Shown here: positions 49,651-57,705 of the stretch, piece by piece
How positions within the stretch are numbered: position 1 is the stretch's first letter
How the letters are laid out: each line of letters starts with the position of its first letter
NCBI GenBank assembly: GCA_900316285.1
Contig: ONCG01000030.1
Span: 1 to 64,000 of the forward strand
Length of the DNA stretch: 64,000 bases
Origin: an uncultured Prevotellaceae bacterium
GTDB lineage: Bacteria; Bacteroidota; Bacteroidia; Bacteroidales; Bacteroidaceae
Direction of reading: 5' to 3'
Notes under the pieces: generated by a model
What the model was told of the DNA's origin: nothing
Seen by the model: only the letters and a program-made list of their open reading frames with translations
The model's database searches: none
Translations under genes and position numbers: made by a program

Positions 49651-51336
49651 ATGAGAAAGGTACTGAACATATTGCTGATGTGCGTGTTGGCGCTGGCCAT
49701 CGCGCTGCCTTGTGGTGCCCAGAGCCGAAGCACGGCCAAGAAAACTACGACCACGCAGCGCAAGACCACCACTACACAGCGCAAGACAACCACGACGCAA
49801 CGGAAGGCAACCACACAGAAGAAGACGACCACGCAGCGCAAGACCACGAGGAAGAAGTCAACCCAGAAGGGCAAGCAGACCGCTGCTCAGCCCACCTACA
49901 CCAATGCCAACATCAAGAACCTGCAGAGCCAGCGGCAGCAGATTCAGAAGCAGATCCGGCAGCAGGAACAGGCTCTGAAGGCTAATCAGGCCGATGTGAA
50001 GCAGCGGTTGCAGAACCTCATCGTGTTAAACAGTGCCATCGACGAGCGCCAGCGCAGCATCGAAGGCATCCAGAAGGACATAAGCGGACTGGATGGCGAT
50101 ATCGATATCCTCAAGGCGCAGTTGTCGACACTCGAGGAGCAGTTGAACGACCGCAAGCAGAAGTTTGTGAAGTCGATGCAATACTTGTCGCGCCATCGCA
50201 ACGTGCAGGACAAGATGATGTTCGTCTTCTCGGCCGATAACTTCGCTCAGATGTTCCGTCGCATGCGCTTTGTGCGCCAGTACAGCTCCTATCAGCGGGC
50301 GCAGGGCGAGGCTGTGAAGGTGAAACAACAGCAGGTGGAAGAGAAGAAACAGCAGCTGGAGAACATGAAAGGGCAGAAGAATGCCCTGCTGAACAAGGAT
50401 AAGAAGGAGCGGCAGGCGCTGCAGGGACAACAGGAGGAGCAACAAAAGGTGGTGAGCTCGCTACAGAAGCAGCAGAAGACCATACAGGGCATCATCACTC
50501 AGCAGAAGCAGAAAGACGCCGCACTGAACGCCCAGATCGACCGACTGATTGCCATCGAGGTGGAGAAAGCGCGGCTTCGTGCTGAGGCTGAAGCCAAGAA
50601 GAAGGCTGCTGCTGAGGCTGCTGCCAAGAAGAAACGCGAGGAGGAACTGGCGCGCAAGCGTGCCGCCGCTGCTGCTGCCGCCCGTGAGAACGAACGTCGC
50701 ATCGCTGAGGCGAAGAAGCGCGAGGCCGAAGCGAAGGCTGCCGCCCGGGCTGCCGAGAAATCGGAAGATGCCAGTAGGAAGGAACGCGCCAACCAACTTG
50801 CCCGTGAGGCGGAGGCAAACCGCATGGCCGCAGAGCGCAAGGCAAAGGCCGATGCCGACCGCAGCAAGAAAGAGATTGCCGAAGCGAAGAAGGATGCCGA
50901 GGAAAGCACGTCGATGAGCAAGGTGGACCGGATGGTGAGTGGTGGACTGGAACTGAACAAAGGCCGTCTGCCAATGCCCATCACTGGCTCTTATCGCATT
51001 GTGAGCCACTTCGGACAATATAATGTGGAAGGTCTGAAGAACGTCGTACTCGACAACAAAGGCATCAACATACAAGGCTCCGCGGGCAGCCAGGCCCGCT
51101 GCATTTATGATGGCGAGGTCAGCGCTGTGTATCAGTATGCCGGCATCTGGGTGGTCATCGTTCGTCACGGCGCTTACTTCTCAGTTTATTGCAACCTGCG
51201 TTCCATCAACGTGACGAAGGGTCAGAAGCTCTCGCCACGACAGGCCATTGGCGTGGTGGGTCCCGATAACATCCTTCAGTTCCAGCTTCGCAAGGGCACC
51301 GCAAAGCTCAACCCCGAGGCTTGGCTGGGAAGATAG
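49651..51336 (+). CDS. EnvC-like murein-hydrolase activator with degenerate LytM domain
   Basis: This 561-residue protein has a signal peptide (1-23, ending GAQ). N-terminal Thr/Lys/Arg repeats (TTTTQRK units, encoded by 21-bp repeats) precede a long coiled coil (about 90-300) and an Ala/Lys/Glu-rich helix (about 310-420). A C-terminal LytM/M23 fold follows with GLKNVVLDNKGINIQGSAGS and AYFSVYCNLRSINVTKGQKL. The zinc ligands of active M23 enzymes (HxxxD and HxH) are absent, as in EnvC, which activates amidases rather than cutting peptidoglycan itself. It is the last gene of the dut-TPR-DUF4292 set and shares the operon promoter region. Confidence 0.9.
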   Translation: MRKVLNILLMCVLALAIALPCGAQSRSTAKKTTTTQRKTTTTQRKTTTTQRKATTQKKTTTQRKTTRKKSTQKGKQTAAQPTYTNANIKNLQSQRQQIQKQIRQQEQALKANQADVKQRLQNLIVLNSAIDERQRSIEGIQKDISGLDGDIDILKAQLSTLEEQLNDRKQKFVKSMQYLSRHRNVQDKMMFVFSADNFAQMFRRMRFVRQYSSYQRAQGEAVKVKQQQVEEKKQQLENMKGQKNALLNKDKKERQALQGQQEEQQKVVSSLQKQQKTIQGIITQQKQKDAALNAQIDRLIAIEVEKARLRAEAEAKKKAAAEAAAKKKREEELARKRAAAAAAARENERRIAEAKKREAEAKAAARAAEKSEDASRKERANQLAREAEANRMAAERKAKADADRSKKEIAEAKKDAEESTSMSKVDRMVSGGLELNKGRLPMPITGSYRIVSHFGQYNVEGLKNVVLDNKGINIQGSAGSQARCIYDGEVSAVYQYAGIWVVIVRHGAYFSVYCNLRSINVTKGQKLSPRQAIGVVGPDNILQFQLRKGTAKLNPEAWLGR

Positions 51337-51339
51337 GGC

Positions 51340-51485
51340 AAAGTAACAAGGTAACAAGGTAACAAAGTAACAAGGTAACAAAGTAACAAGGTAACAAAGT
51401 GACAAAGTAACATAGCTTGCGAACGACATTATTGATTTCGCAGTGTAACTATGTTACTTTGTCACTTTGTTACTTTGTTACTTTG
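51340..51485. repeat. GTAACAAG/GTAACAAA octamer run forming a long inverted repeat
   Basis: The octamer run (51340-51413) is followed by a nearly perfect reverse complement (51446-51485), giving a ~38-bp stem between convergent genes. The recO stop codon is in the right arm. Confidence 0.75.
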
Positions 51486-52206
51486 AAAACAGTTCCTGCA
51501 GCACGGCCAACGACTTGAGTTCCGGGAAGTTGGGAACGTGCAGCTTGTAATAGGCCAGAATGAGTTCCACACAGCGATTGCGCTCGTCGTGCGACATGCG
51601 GAAGAGGTGCATCGTCTCGTAGTTCATTCGCATGAGCACGCCGATGCGGGCGGCCTCCGTGGGCTCAATGTAGTCGCGATGAAGCGGTGCTGTATCAGCA
51701 AACTCACCGCTGCGCATGTCGAAGACGGCTCCTTCGCGATAGTCTTCCAAATTGGGGAAGAAACCGATGAAGCGCGACAGACGCATCATGAAAACCAAGT
51801 GAAAATTCGCAAACGACGTAGTCTGGCCGTCGAGCCAGTCGATGCTGTTGACGACATAGTTGAACAAAGCAGCATTTTGCTGTTCGTCGCGAGTTGCATA
51901 AGTAAGGAATTCGGCCAAGAACAAGGCAATCGACAGCTTGCCGGCATCGAACGGAATGCTTGTGAATGGCTGCGAGAGGCGCACGTCGCGCAGATGCTGC
52001 AGACGGGCATTCTGGCGGTAGTCGAACACCGCATCGAGCAGACTCAACGGCTGGAAGAACTGCTTCTTCAGCTTCCCCTTCTGCGTCTTCGGTATGCGAC
52101 AGATGAACGACACCCGACCGAGTTCCTCGGTGAGCATGTCGACGATGAGCTGTTGCTCACCAAATTTCAATGTGTTGAGCACGATTGCCCGGCTATTTGT
52201 CATCAT
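51478..52206 (-). CDS. recO: DNA repair protein RecO
   Basis: This 242-residue RecO loads RecA on SSB-coated DNA. The N-terminal OB fold (SRAIVLNTLKFGEQQLIVDM; VDMLTEELGRVSFI) is present; the central helical part lacks the usual Zn-cysteines, as common in Bacteroidetes. Start at 52206 or 52203 (MM). It is transcribed from the promoter at 52214 and convergent with the EnvC-like gene. Confidence 0.93.
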   Translation of the reverse strand: MMTNSRAIVLNTLKFGEQQLIVDMLTEELGRVSFICRIPKTQKGKLKKQFFQPLSLLDAVFDYRQNARLQHLRDVRLSQPFTSIPFDAGKLSIALFLAEFLTYATRDEQQNAALFNYVVNSIDWLDGQTTSFANFHLVFMMRLSRFIGFFPNLEDYREGAVFDMRSGEFADTAPLHRDYIEPTEAARIGVLMRMNYETMHLFRMSHDERNRCVELILAYYKLHVPNFPELKSLAVLQELFSK

Positions 52207-52213
52207 TTCACGC

Positions 52214-52221
52214 CAAAATTA
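52214..52221 (-). promoter_or_regulatory. Promoter -7 box (TAATTTTG) of recO
   Basis: Minus-strand TAATTTTG directly upstream of the start; close to a leaderless-like distance (8 bp). Confidence 0.45.
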
Positions 52222-52284
52222 CTAATTTTTCTTCATAAAAAGAAAATTTTTTGCAGAAAATTTGGACATTTAGTAAAAAAGCAG

Positions 52285-52292
52285 TACCTTTG
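52285..52292 (+). promoter_or_regulatory. Promoter -7 box (TACCTTTG) of tRNA-Glu
   Basis: TACCTTTG, 21 bp before the tRNA 5' end. Confidence 0.65.
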
Positions 52293-52313
52293 CACCCGCA
52301 AATAAAAACGCAT

Positions 52314-52388
52314 GGTCCCTTCGTCTATCGGTTAGGACGAGAGATTTTCATTCTCTAAAGAGGAGTTCGACTCTCCTAGGGACTACCA
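52314..52388 (+). tRNA. tRNA-Glu (anticodon UUC), CCA encoded
   Basis: A 75-nt cloverleaf: acceptor stem GGTCCCT/AGGGACT, D-arm with GGTTAGGA, anticodon stem AGAGA/TCTCT with loop TTTTCAT (anticodon TTC), T-arm GAGGAGTTCGACTCTCC, and an encoded CCA end. Upstream of rpsT on the same strand. Confidence 0.95.
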
Positions 52389-52555
52389 AACGGGAATCCG
52401 TCATCTGCGCAGCGATGCGCTACCAACCAGAGAGGTTGGGAACCGGTGGCGGAGGATTTTGTGAAAAGTCCGCCCAGGGCAACCCTCAAAAGTGCAAGAC
52501 CCATAGGCTTCCTTGAAACAAACCAAAATCAAACAATTAAAATCAAAACAAAACA

Positions 52556-52810
52556 ATGGCAAATCACAAATCATCTCTGAAGAGAATTCGTCAGACAAAG
52601 ACTCGTAACGAGCACAACCGCTACTACGCAAAGACCATGCGCAACGCCGTTCGCAAGCTGCGCGCCACTACCGACAAGGAAGAGGCTATCAAGATGTATC
52701 CCGTAGTGCAGAAGATGCTTGACAAGTTGGCAAAGAACAACATCATCCACAAGAACAAGGCTGCCAACCTGAAGTCGAGTCTGTGCCTCCATATCCGGAA
52801 ACTGGGCTAA
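52556..52810 (+). CDS. rpsT: 30S ribosomal protein S20
   Basis: This 84-residue basic helical protein starts [20 protein letters not shown] with [16 protein letters not shown]; the end [18 protein letters not shown] matches S20. It binds 16S rRNA in the 30S body. Possible leader sequences and a weak tRNA read-through upstream are seen. A terminator follows. Confidence 0.96.
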   Translation: MANHKSSLKRIRQTKTRNEHNRYYAKTMRNAVRKLRATTDKEEAIKMYPVVQKMLDKLAKNNIIHKNKAANLKSSLCLHIRKLG

Positions 52811-52844
52811 GAAGAGTGCTCATTTCCGACTGAGCAGAACGATT

Positions 52845-52887
52845 AAAAAGGCTGTGTCCTAACAAGGATGCAGCCTTTTCTTTTTTT
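52845..52887 (+). terminator. Terminator after rpsT
   Basis: AAAAGGCTG..TCC/GGA..CAGCCTTTT followed by CTTTTTTT. Confidence 0.85.
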
Positions 52888-52932
52888 ACACTTTTTTTAC
52901 AACTAATATTTCGCCATGTCGAAGATTTTTAG

Positions 52933-52940
52933 TATCTTTG
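52933..52940 (+). promoter_or_regulatory. Promoter -7 box (TATCTTTG) of gyrB
   Basis: TATCTTTG, 26 bp before the gyrB start; TTTTTAG region upstream. Confidence 0.6.
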
Positions 52941-52965
52941 CACGTTATTATAAGACAAATCAGAA

Positions 52966-54936
52966 ATGGCAGAAAATCAGAACAACGCGAACAACTATTC
53001 AGCGAGCAATATTCAGGTGCTCGAAGGCCTTGAGGCCGTGCGTAAGCGTCCCGCCATGTACATTGGCGACATCAGTGAGAAGGGTCTTCATCACTTGGTC
53101 AACGAAACCGTCGATAACTCCATCGACGAGGCAATGGCTGGCTTTTGCAAGAATATCGAAGTAACCATCAACGAGGATAATTCCATCACCGTGCAGGACG
53201 ACGGCCGCGGTATTCCCGTCGACGAGCATGAGAAGATGCATAAGTCGGCCCTTGAGGTCGTCATGACCGTGCTCCACGCCGGAGGTAAGTTCGACAAGGG
53301 CTCCTATAAGGTGTCAGGTGGTCTGCACGGCGTCGGTGTGTCGTGTGTAAACGCTCTGTCGGCACACATGATCTCGCAGGTGTTCCGCAACGGACACATC
53401 TATCAGCAGGAGTATGAGAAGGGCAAGCCGCTCTACGATGTGAAGATTGTTGGCGACACCGACAAGACGGGAACGCGCCAGCAGTTCTGGCCAGACCCCA
53501 CAATCTTCACCACTACCACCTACCAGTGGGACATCATCGCACGCCGTATGCGTGAGCTGGCTTACCTGAATGCCGGCATTACCATCCACCTCGTCGACCT
53601 TCGCAAGAATGAAGAGGGCAACACGCGTGAGGAGACCTTCCATGCCAAGGACGGCTTGAAGGAGTTCGTGCGCTACATCGACCGTCACCGCACGCATCTC
53701 GTCGACGATGTCATCTACTTGAAGACCGAGAAGCAGGGCATACCCATCGAGGTGGCCATCATGTACAACACCGACTACTCGGAGAACATCCACTCCTACG
53801 TGAACAATATCAACACCATCGAGGGTGGTACACACCTCACTGGTTTCCGCATGGCCCTGACGCGTACGCTGAAGGCCTATGCCGACCAGGAGCCGCAGAT
53901 CTCGAAGCAGATTGAGAAGGCGAAGATTGAGATTGCAGGCGAGGACTTCCGCGAAGGCCTCACCGCCGTGATCTCGGTGAAGGTGGCTGAGCCGCAGTTC
54001 GAAGGTCAGACGAAGACCAAGCTGGGTAACTCCGAGGTGACGGGTGCCGTGCAGCAGGCTGTGGGTGAGGCTCTCTCGTACTATCTCGAGGAGCATCCGA
54101 AGGAGGCAAAGCAGATTTGTGAGAAGGTGGTGCTTGCCGCTACCGCACGTATCGCCGCCCGCAAGGCTCGTGAGAGCGTGCAGCGCAAGAACCCGATGAG
54201 TGGTGGTGGACTGCCCGGTAAGCTCGCCGACTGCTCGAACAAGGACCCGAAGGAGTGCGAGATCTTCCTCGTCGAGGGTGACTCCGCAGGTGGCTCGGCC
54301 AAGCAGGGCCGCGACCGCCACTTCCAGGCCATCCTTCCTCTGCGTGGTAAGATTCTGAATGTGGAGAAAGTGCAGTGGCACCGCGTCTTCGAAGCCGAGT
54401 CGGTGATGAACATCATCCAGTCTATCGGCGTACGCTTCGGCGTTGATGGCGAAGGCGACCGCGAGGCAAACATCGAGAAACTGCGCTACGATAAGATTAT
54501 CATCATGACCGACGCCGACGTCGATGGCTCGCACATCGACACGCTCATCATGACACTCTTCTATCGTTTCATGCCGCAGGTCATCCAGGGAGGCCACCTC
54601 TACATCGCTACACCGCCGCTCTATAAGTGCACCTACAAGAAGTTCAGCGAGTACTGCTACACCGAGCAGCAGCGCCAGGCCTTCATCGATAAGTATGTAG
54701 CTGGCGATGAGAACTCCTCTGCTCTGCACACACAGCGCTACAAAGGTCTTGGTGAGATGAACCCCGAACAGCTCTGGGAGACCACTATGGATCCCGCCAA
54801 CCGTCTGCTGAAGCAGGTATCCATCGAGAATGCAGCCGAGGCCGACGAGATCTTCTCCATGCTCATGGGCGACGATGTGGAGCCGCGCCGCGAGTTCATC
54901 GAGGCTAACGCCACCTACGCCAACATCGACGCGTAA
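52966..54936 (+). CDS. gyrB: DNA gyrase subunit B
   Basis: ATPase subunit that introduces negative supercoils with GyrA. The GHKL ATPase motif is in NETVDNSIDEAMAG and QDDGRGIPVD; GGLHGVGVSCVNALS is the lid. The TOPRIM domain shows EIFLVEGDSAGGSAKQGRDR (about 430-449) and DADVDGSHI, the metal site. The C-terminal ending AEADEIFSMLMGDDVEPRRE is standard. Length 656, normal for Bacteroidales. Promoter at 52933, terminator at 54962. Confidence 0.97.
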   Translation: MAENQNNANNYSASNIQVLEGLEAVRKRPAMYIGDISEKGLHHLVNETVDNSIDEAMAGFCKNIEVTINEDNSITVQDDGRGIPVDEHEKMHKSALEVVMTVLHAGGKFDKGSYKVSGGLHGVGVSCVNALSAHMISQVFRNGHIYQQEYEKGKPLYDVKIVGDTDKTGTRQQFWPDPTIFTTTTYQWDIIARRMRELAYLNAGITIHLVDLRKNEEGNTREETFHAKDGLKEFVRYIDRHRTHLVDDVIYLKTEKQGIPIEVAIMYNTDYSENIHSYVNNINTIEGGTHLTGFRMALTRTLKAYADQEPQISKQIEKAKIEIAGEDFREGLTAVISVKVAEPQFEGQTKTKLGNSEVTGAVQQAVGEALSYYLEEHPKEAKQICEKVVLAATARIAARKARESVQRKNPMSGGGLPGKLADCSNKDPKECEIFLVEGDSAGGSAKQGRDRHFQAILPLRGKILNVEKVQWHRVFEAESVMNIIQSIGVRFGVDGEGDREANIEKLRYDKIIIMTDADVDGSHIDTLIMTLFYRFMPQVIQGGHLYIATPPLYKCTYKKFSEYCYTEQQRQAFIDKYVAGDENSSALHTQRYKGLGEMNPEQLWETTMDPANRLLKQVSIENAAEADEIFSMLMGDDVEPRREFIEANATYANIDA

Positions 54937-54961
54937 AACACTTTCATAACGATAACAAAGC

Positions 54962-54997
54962 AAAGGGCAATCATCAATTATCCGATGGTTGCCCTTT
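54962..54997 (+). terminator. Terminator after gyrB
   Basis: AAAGGGCAA/TTGCCCTTT stem with loop pairing (ATCATC/GATGG), then CACTATTT. Confidence 0.7.
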
Positions 54998-55022
54998 CAC
55001 TATTTACAGCTATCCGAAAGAA

Positions 55023-56147
55023 TTATTTCACTACATACTTCCTATCCTTCGACACATAGATGCCACTGGGTAGAGGTTCTTTTCCACTACGCTCACCTTC
55101 ACCTGTCACTTGTCTCCCTTGCAAGTCGTAGGTTACCAACGTCTCTACTTCCTTCATTACAGATACAGGCTCTCCGACTTCCACCGTCTGACTAAGTAAC
55201 GGAATCTGTGTCACCTTCCCGTCTTCTAACTTGAATAGGCCGTCCTCTGTGCCAAAATAATACGTGTCACCATCGGCATCAACGCATAAAATGATCTTGC
55301 CAGCAGCATTCTCGCATAGCAAGCTGAATTCTTTGTCCTTAAACTGATAAAGGTCTTTATCATTAGGAACCAAAAAGCTCCCGTCTTCCAACTGAGCCAT
55401 GTCATTCTTGGTGCCAACCAGTTTGTACAATGTCAGTTTCTCTTCTTGATCATAGAGTACGAGTCCTCTGTTTGAAGCAAACCACTTATTGCTTTGAGCA
55501 TCAATGATAACTGCTTTCATTCCATTGCCAAATGTATCAGAATGAGATTCACGTATGGGGAAATAAAAACCACGATCAACGGAAAAACGACCAATACAAA
55601 AAGCACCACAGACTCCACAGCAACCAAACCATACAACACCCTCGTCATCAACAGCAATGCAACTCATGACCTCTTCACAAAAAAAATGGGGGCCACCTGG
55701 CGGTTCTTCTTCTTCCGTCCCAAGGAACGTGACCCTTCCCATATGCATGACCAGATTGGTCATGTGATAAGTCCAAAGGACTCCATTTGGTGCCCAAGCC
55801 AGACGAGGAAAAAGAAAACGTTGAGGAGCTGCGTAAGGAACATTGATAGGTTCATCGGACATCTTACCATCTTTCAGTGATACAAGATTGTAGTATTTCG
55901 TGACGTAATACACCTTGCTGTCATGAAATGAGATATCGCAGATGCCTTTCCTATAATTATCCCATGGATGTGCGTATTGCGTCTGCTCTCCACTCTGCTT
56001 GTCGATAGTGATGAAACCAACATTCTCTGAACCAACATATACGTAGTTATCATCATGCGCAATTCTATTCACCTGCCACTCGTTGTCGGCATGAACATTT
56101 AGAATCGTCACAATGACTAAATTAACAATAATCGTTAACTTTTTCAT
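55023..56147 (-). CDS. Secreted propeller protein with T9SS sorting tail
   Basis: This 374-residue protein has a signal peptide (about 1-21, ending NVHA). It has repeated propeller-like motifs (DDNYVYVGSENVGFITIDKQ; SNRGLVLYDQEEKLTLYK; YYFGTEDGLFKLEDGKVTQI), like two-component-regulator propellers. The C-terminus is TLVTYDLQGRQVTGEGERSG...LPSGIYVSKDRKYVVK, a type A sorting domain. It lies convergent with gyrB. There is a low-complexity EEEEPPGG loop. Confidence 0.8.
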   Translation of the reverse strand: MKKLTIIVNLVIVTILNVHADNEWQVNRIAHDDNYVYVGSENVGFITIDKQSGEQTQYAHPWDNYRKGICDISFHDSKVYYVTKYYNLVSLKDGKMSDEPINVPYAAPQRFLFPRLAWAPNGVLWTYHMTNLVMHMGRVTFLGTEEEEPPGGPHFFCEEVMSCIAVDDEGVVWFGCCGVCGAFCIGRFSVDRGFYFPIRESHSDTFGNGMKAVIIDAQSNKWFASNRGLVLYDQEEKLTLYKLVGTKNDMAQLEDGSFLVPNDKDLYQFKDKEFSLLCENAAGKIILCVDADGDTYYFGTEDGLFKLEDGKVTQIPLLSQTVEVGEPVSVMKEVETLVTYDLQGRQVTGEGERSGKEPLPSGIYVSKDRKYVVK

Positions 56148-56176
56148 AATGATCTCCTTTCTTTATTAATTTAAAC

Positions 56177-56479
56177 TTATTGAATATTAACAACTTTCTC
56201 ATAATTACATCCATTAACATGAATATTTATAATATAAACCCCAGAAGTCGGCACGCTTCCATTGATAAAGATTTTGCCTGCTTCATAGTGTTTTCTGTAT
56301 TTACATGATAGTTGATTTCAGAATAGCTATTGTTATGTAATGGTACCATATTTTGATATTGTCCCTTGTGAAGAACCAATGCTATTTACCTCCAAATTCT
56401 TTTTAACGATTCTTGTCTGCTGCGAAAACCCATATATGGGGAGCAGAAAAGATAATAACATAAAAAATACTCTTTTCAT
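56177..56479 (-). pseudogene. Degenerate T9SS-tail secreted protein gene
   Basis: On the minus strand an ATG at 56479 opens a signal peptide (MKRVFFMLLSFLLPIYGFSQ) that runs 48 codons to a stop at 56333. The remaining sequence encodes, without a start, a sorting-domain-like end (PTSGVYIINIHVNGCNYEKV and a stop at 56177). The two pieces look like the ends of one short secreted-protein gene broken by stop or indel. It lies 30 bp upstream of the propeller gene on the same strand. Confidence 0.5.
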
Positions 56480-56674
56480 TTCTCTTTCATTTTGAGGTTT
56501 TTACCTTGCAAATATACAAAATAAAAATCAAAAGGACTCTTTCTTTTCTCAAAAATTCACATTACTTTGTGAAACTTTGTACGAGGGCTCTTCAGACGAG
56601 AGGTGTGACGGGATGTCGGTTGTTATTTGACTGCTACAAGGAGAAAACTATATCGTTTTGCTTTGAACTATAAA

Positions 56675-56740
56675 GAAACATGCTCTTGGAGGCTGGAAGC
56701 AATGTTCTTAGAGGCTAAAAGCAATGCTCTTGGAGGCTGG
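56675..56740. repeat. Three-copy 22-bp tandem array (AGCAT-core family)
   Basis: AAGCAATGTTCTTAGAGGCTAA and AAGCAATGCTCTTGGAGGCTGG, plus a degenerate first unit. Same period and core as at 5247 and 37105. Confidence 0.75.
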
Positions 56741-56796
56741 GGCGTGAGTAGATACTATTAATCGCAAGTCGCACGACGACTGCAACACTTTTTCAA

Positions 56797-56836
56797 TGTG
56801 CACGAAAGCAAGCCGCAAGGCCTACTTTCGTGCACG
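56797..56836. repeat. Hairpin with GTGCACGAAAG stems
   Basis: GTGCACGAAAG ... CTTTCGTGCAC, an 11-bp perfect stem around a 16-nt loop. Isolated in the gene-free 56480-57664 stretch. Confidence 0.7.
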
Positions 56837-56957
56837 TTGCTTTTATAAGTGGTGCAATCTTCGTTGGCCTTTCAGGCCGCTTTCGTGGCGCAAGTTCATG
56901 CTTCCTCTGCTGCTAAAGCAATGCATTGGTTTGTTTAAATCATTCCTATCATTCAGC

Positions 56958-57089
56958 AAATTAACTGAGTTTATTCAGTAAATTAAGTTATTTTACTCAG
57001 CAAATTAAGTTATTTTACTCAGCAAATTAAGTTAATTTACATTGCAAATTAAGTTAATTTACCGCACAAATTAAGTTAATTTACTTTTC
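56958..57089. repeat. AT-rich 22-bp tandem array
   Basis: Six tandem 22-bp units beginning AAATTAAGTTA; the 15-bp core AAATTAAGTTAATTT is a perfect palindrome around a central G. The second half of the unit varies (TTACTCAGC, TTACATTGC, TTACCGCAC). The same period as the AGCAT arrays. Confidence 0.85.
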
Positions 57090-57203
57090 AATAGCTATGC
57101 TCTTGCTGAATAGGAGGATTGCTCCAGCAGTACGAAAGGCGTGCTTTCGGCAGATGAAAGCAGGCTTTTTGGCTCGTTCATCTGCACCTTATATTTTGGG
57201 AAT

Positions 57204-57488
57204 GATATCGCAGATGGCACAAAGATGAATAGAGAAAGGACCTCGGAGAGGTCACACTATGCATAACCGCAGGTCTTGACCTGCGGGGTAGAGGACTCAG
57301 ATATATGCCCTCGTCCCCAAAGGGGACGCACAGCAACGGACTGCCAATTCGTCTGCTCGATGATGTGCGACCCCTTTGGGGACGGGTGTCTGCGGGGATG
57401 TCACCCACCGCAGGTCATGACCTGCGGTTACCATAGTGCGACCCCTTTGGGGTCTTACTGCGGAGGTTATTGTGCCATCTGCGATATC
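57204..57488. repeat. 285-bp palindromic element with 19-bp perfect ends
   Basis: GATATCGCAGATGGCACAA at 57204 and its reverse complement at 57470-57488. The arms share GCACTATG..TAACCGCAGGTC.TGACCTGCGG and contain paired hairpins (GACCTCGGAGAGGTC; GACCCCAAAGGGGTC). GTCCCCAAAGGGGAC hairpins lie in the middle. Confidence 0.75.
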
Positions 57489-57664
57489 GTTGCCTATATT
57501 TTTAAATAACGCTCCTTTTATTCTTAAAAACAACCTCTTATATTTTAGAGAACTGCCCCTTACATTTTGAAAATCAGTACTTTATTTTCTGCGTCGCTAC
57601 ACCTTTTCTTCTAAAGAAAACTTAATTTATTCGGCTGATTGGTCAATTTTTCGGAGAAATTACT

Positions 57665-57672
57665 TATATTTG
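57665..57672 (+). promoter_or_regulatory. Promoter -7 box (TATATTTG) of the fucosidase gene
   Basis: TATATTTG with TTTTTCGG upstream; the transcript starts close to the first start codons (57700-57712). Confidence 0.55.
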
Positions 57673-57705
57673 TGGGCAAAAGAATCAAACTACAGACAAA
57701 TGCAG

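Noticed and set aside
53314-54963. A 549-codon open frame opposite gyrB
   Set aside because: Antisense shadow of a conserved housekeeping gene.
57178-57533. Small proteins in the 57.2-57.5 kb palindrome
   Set aside because: Open frames on both strands result from the inverted repeats; no promoter or start context.
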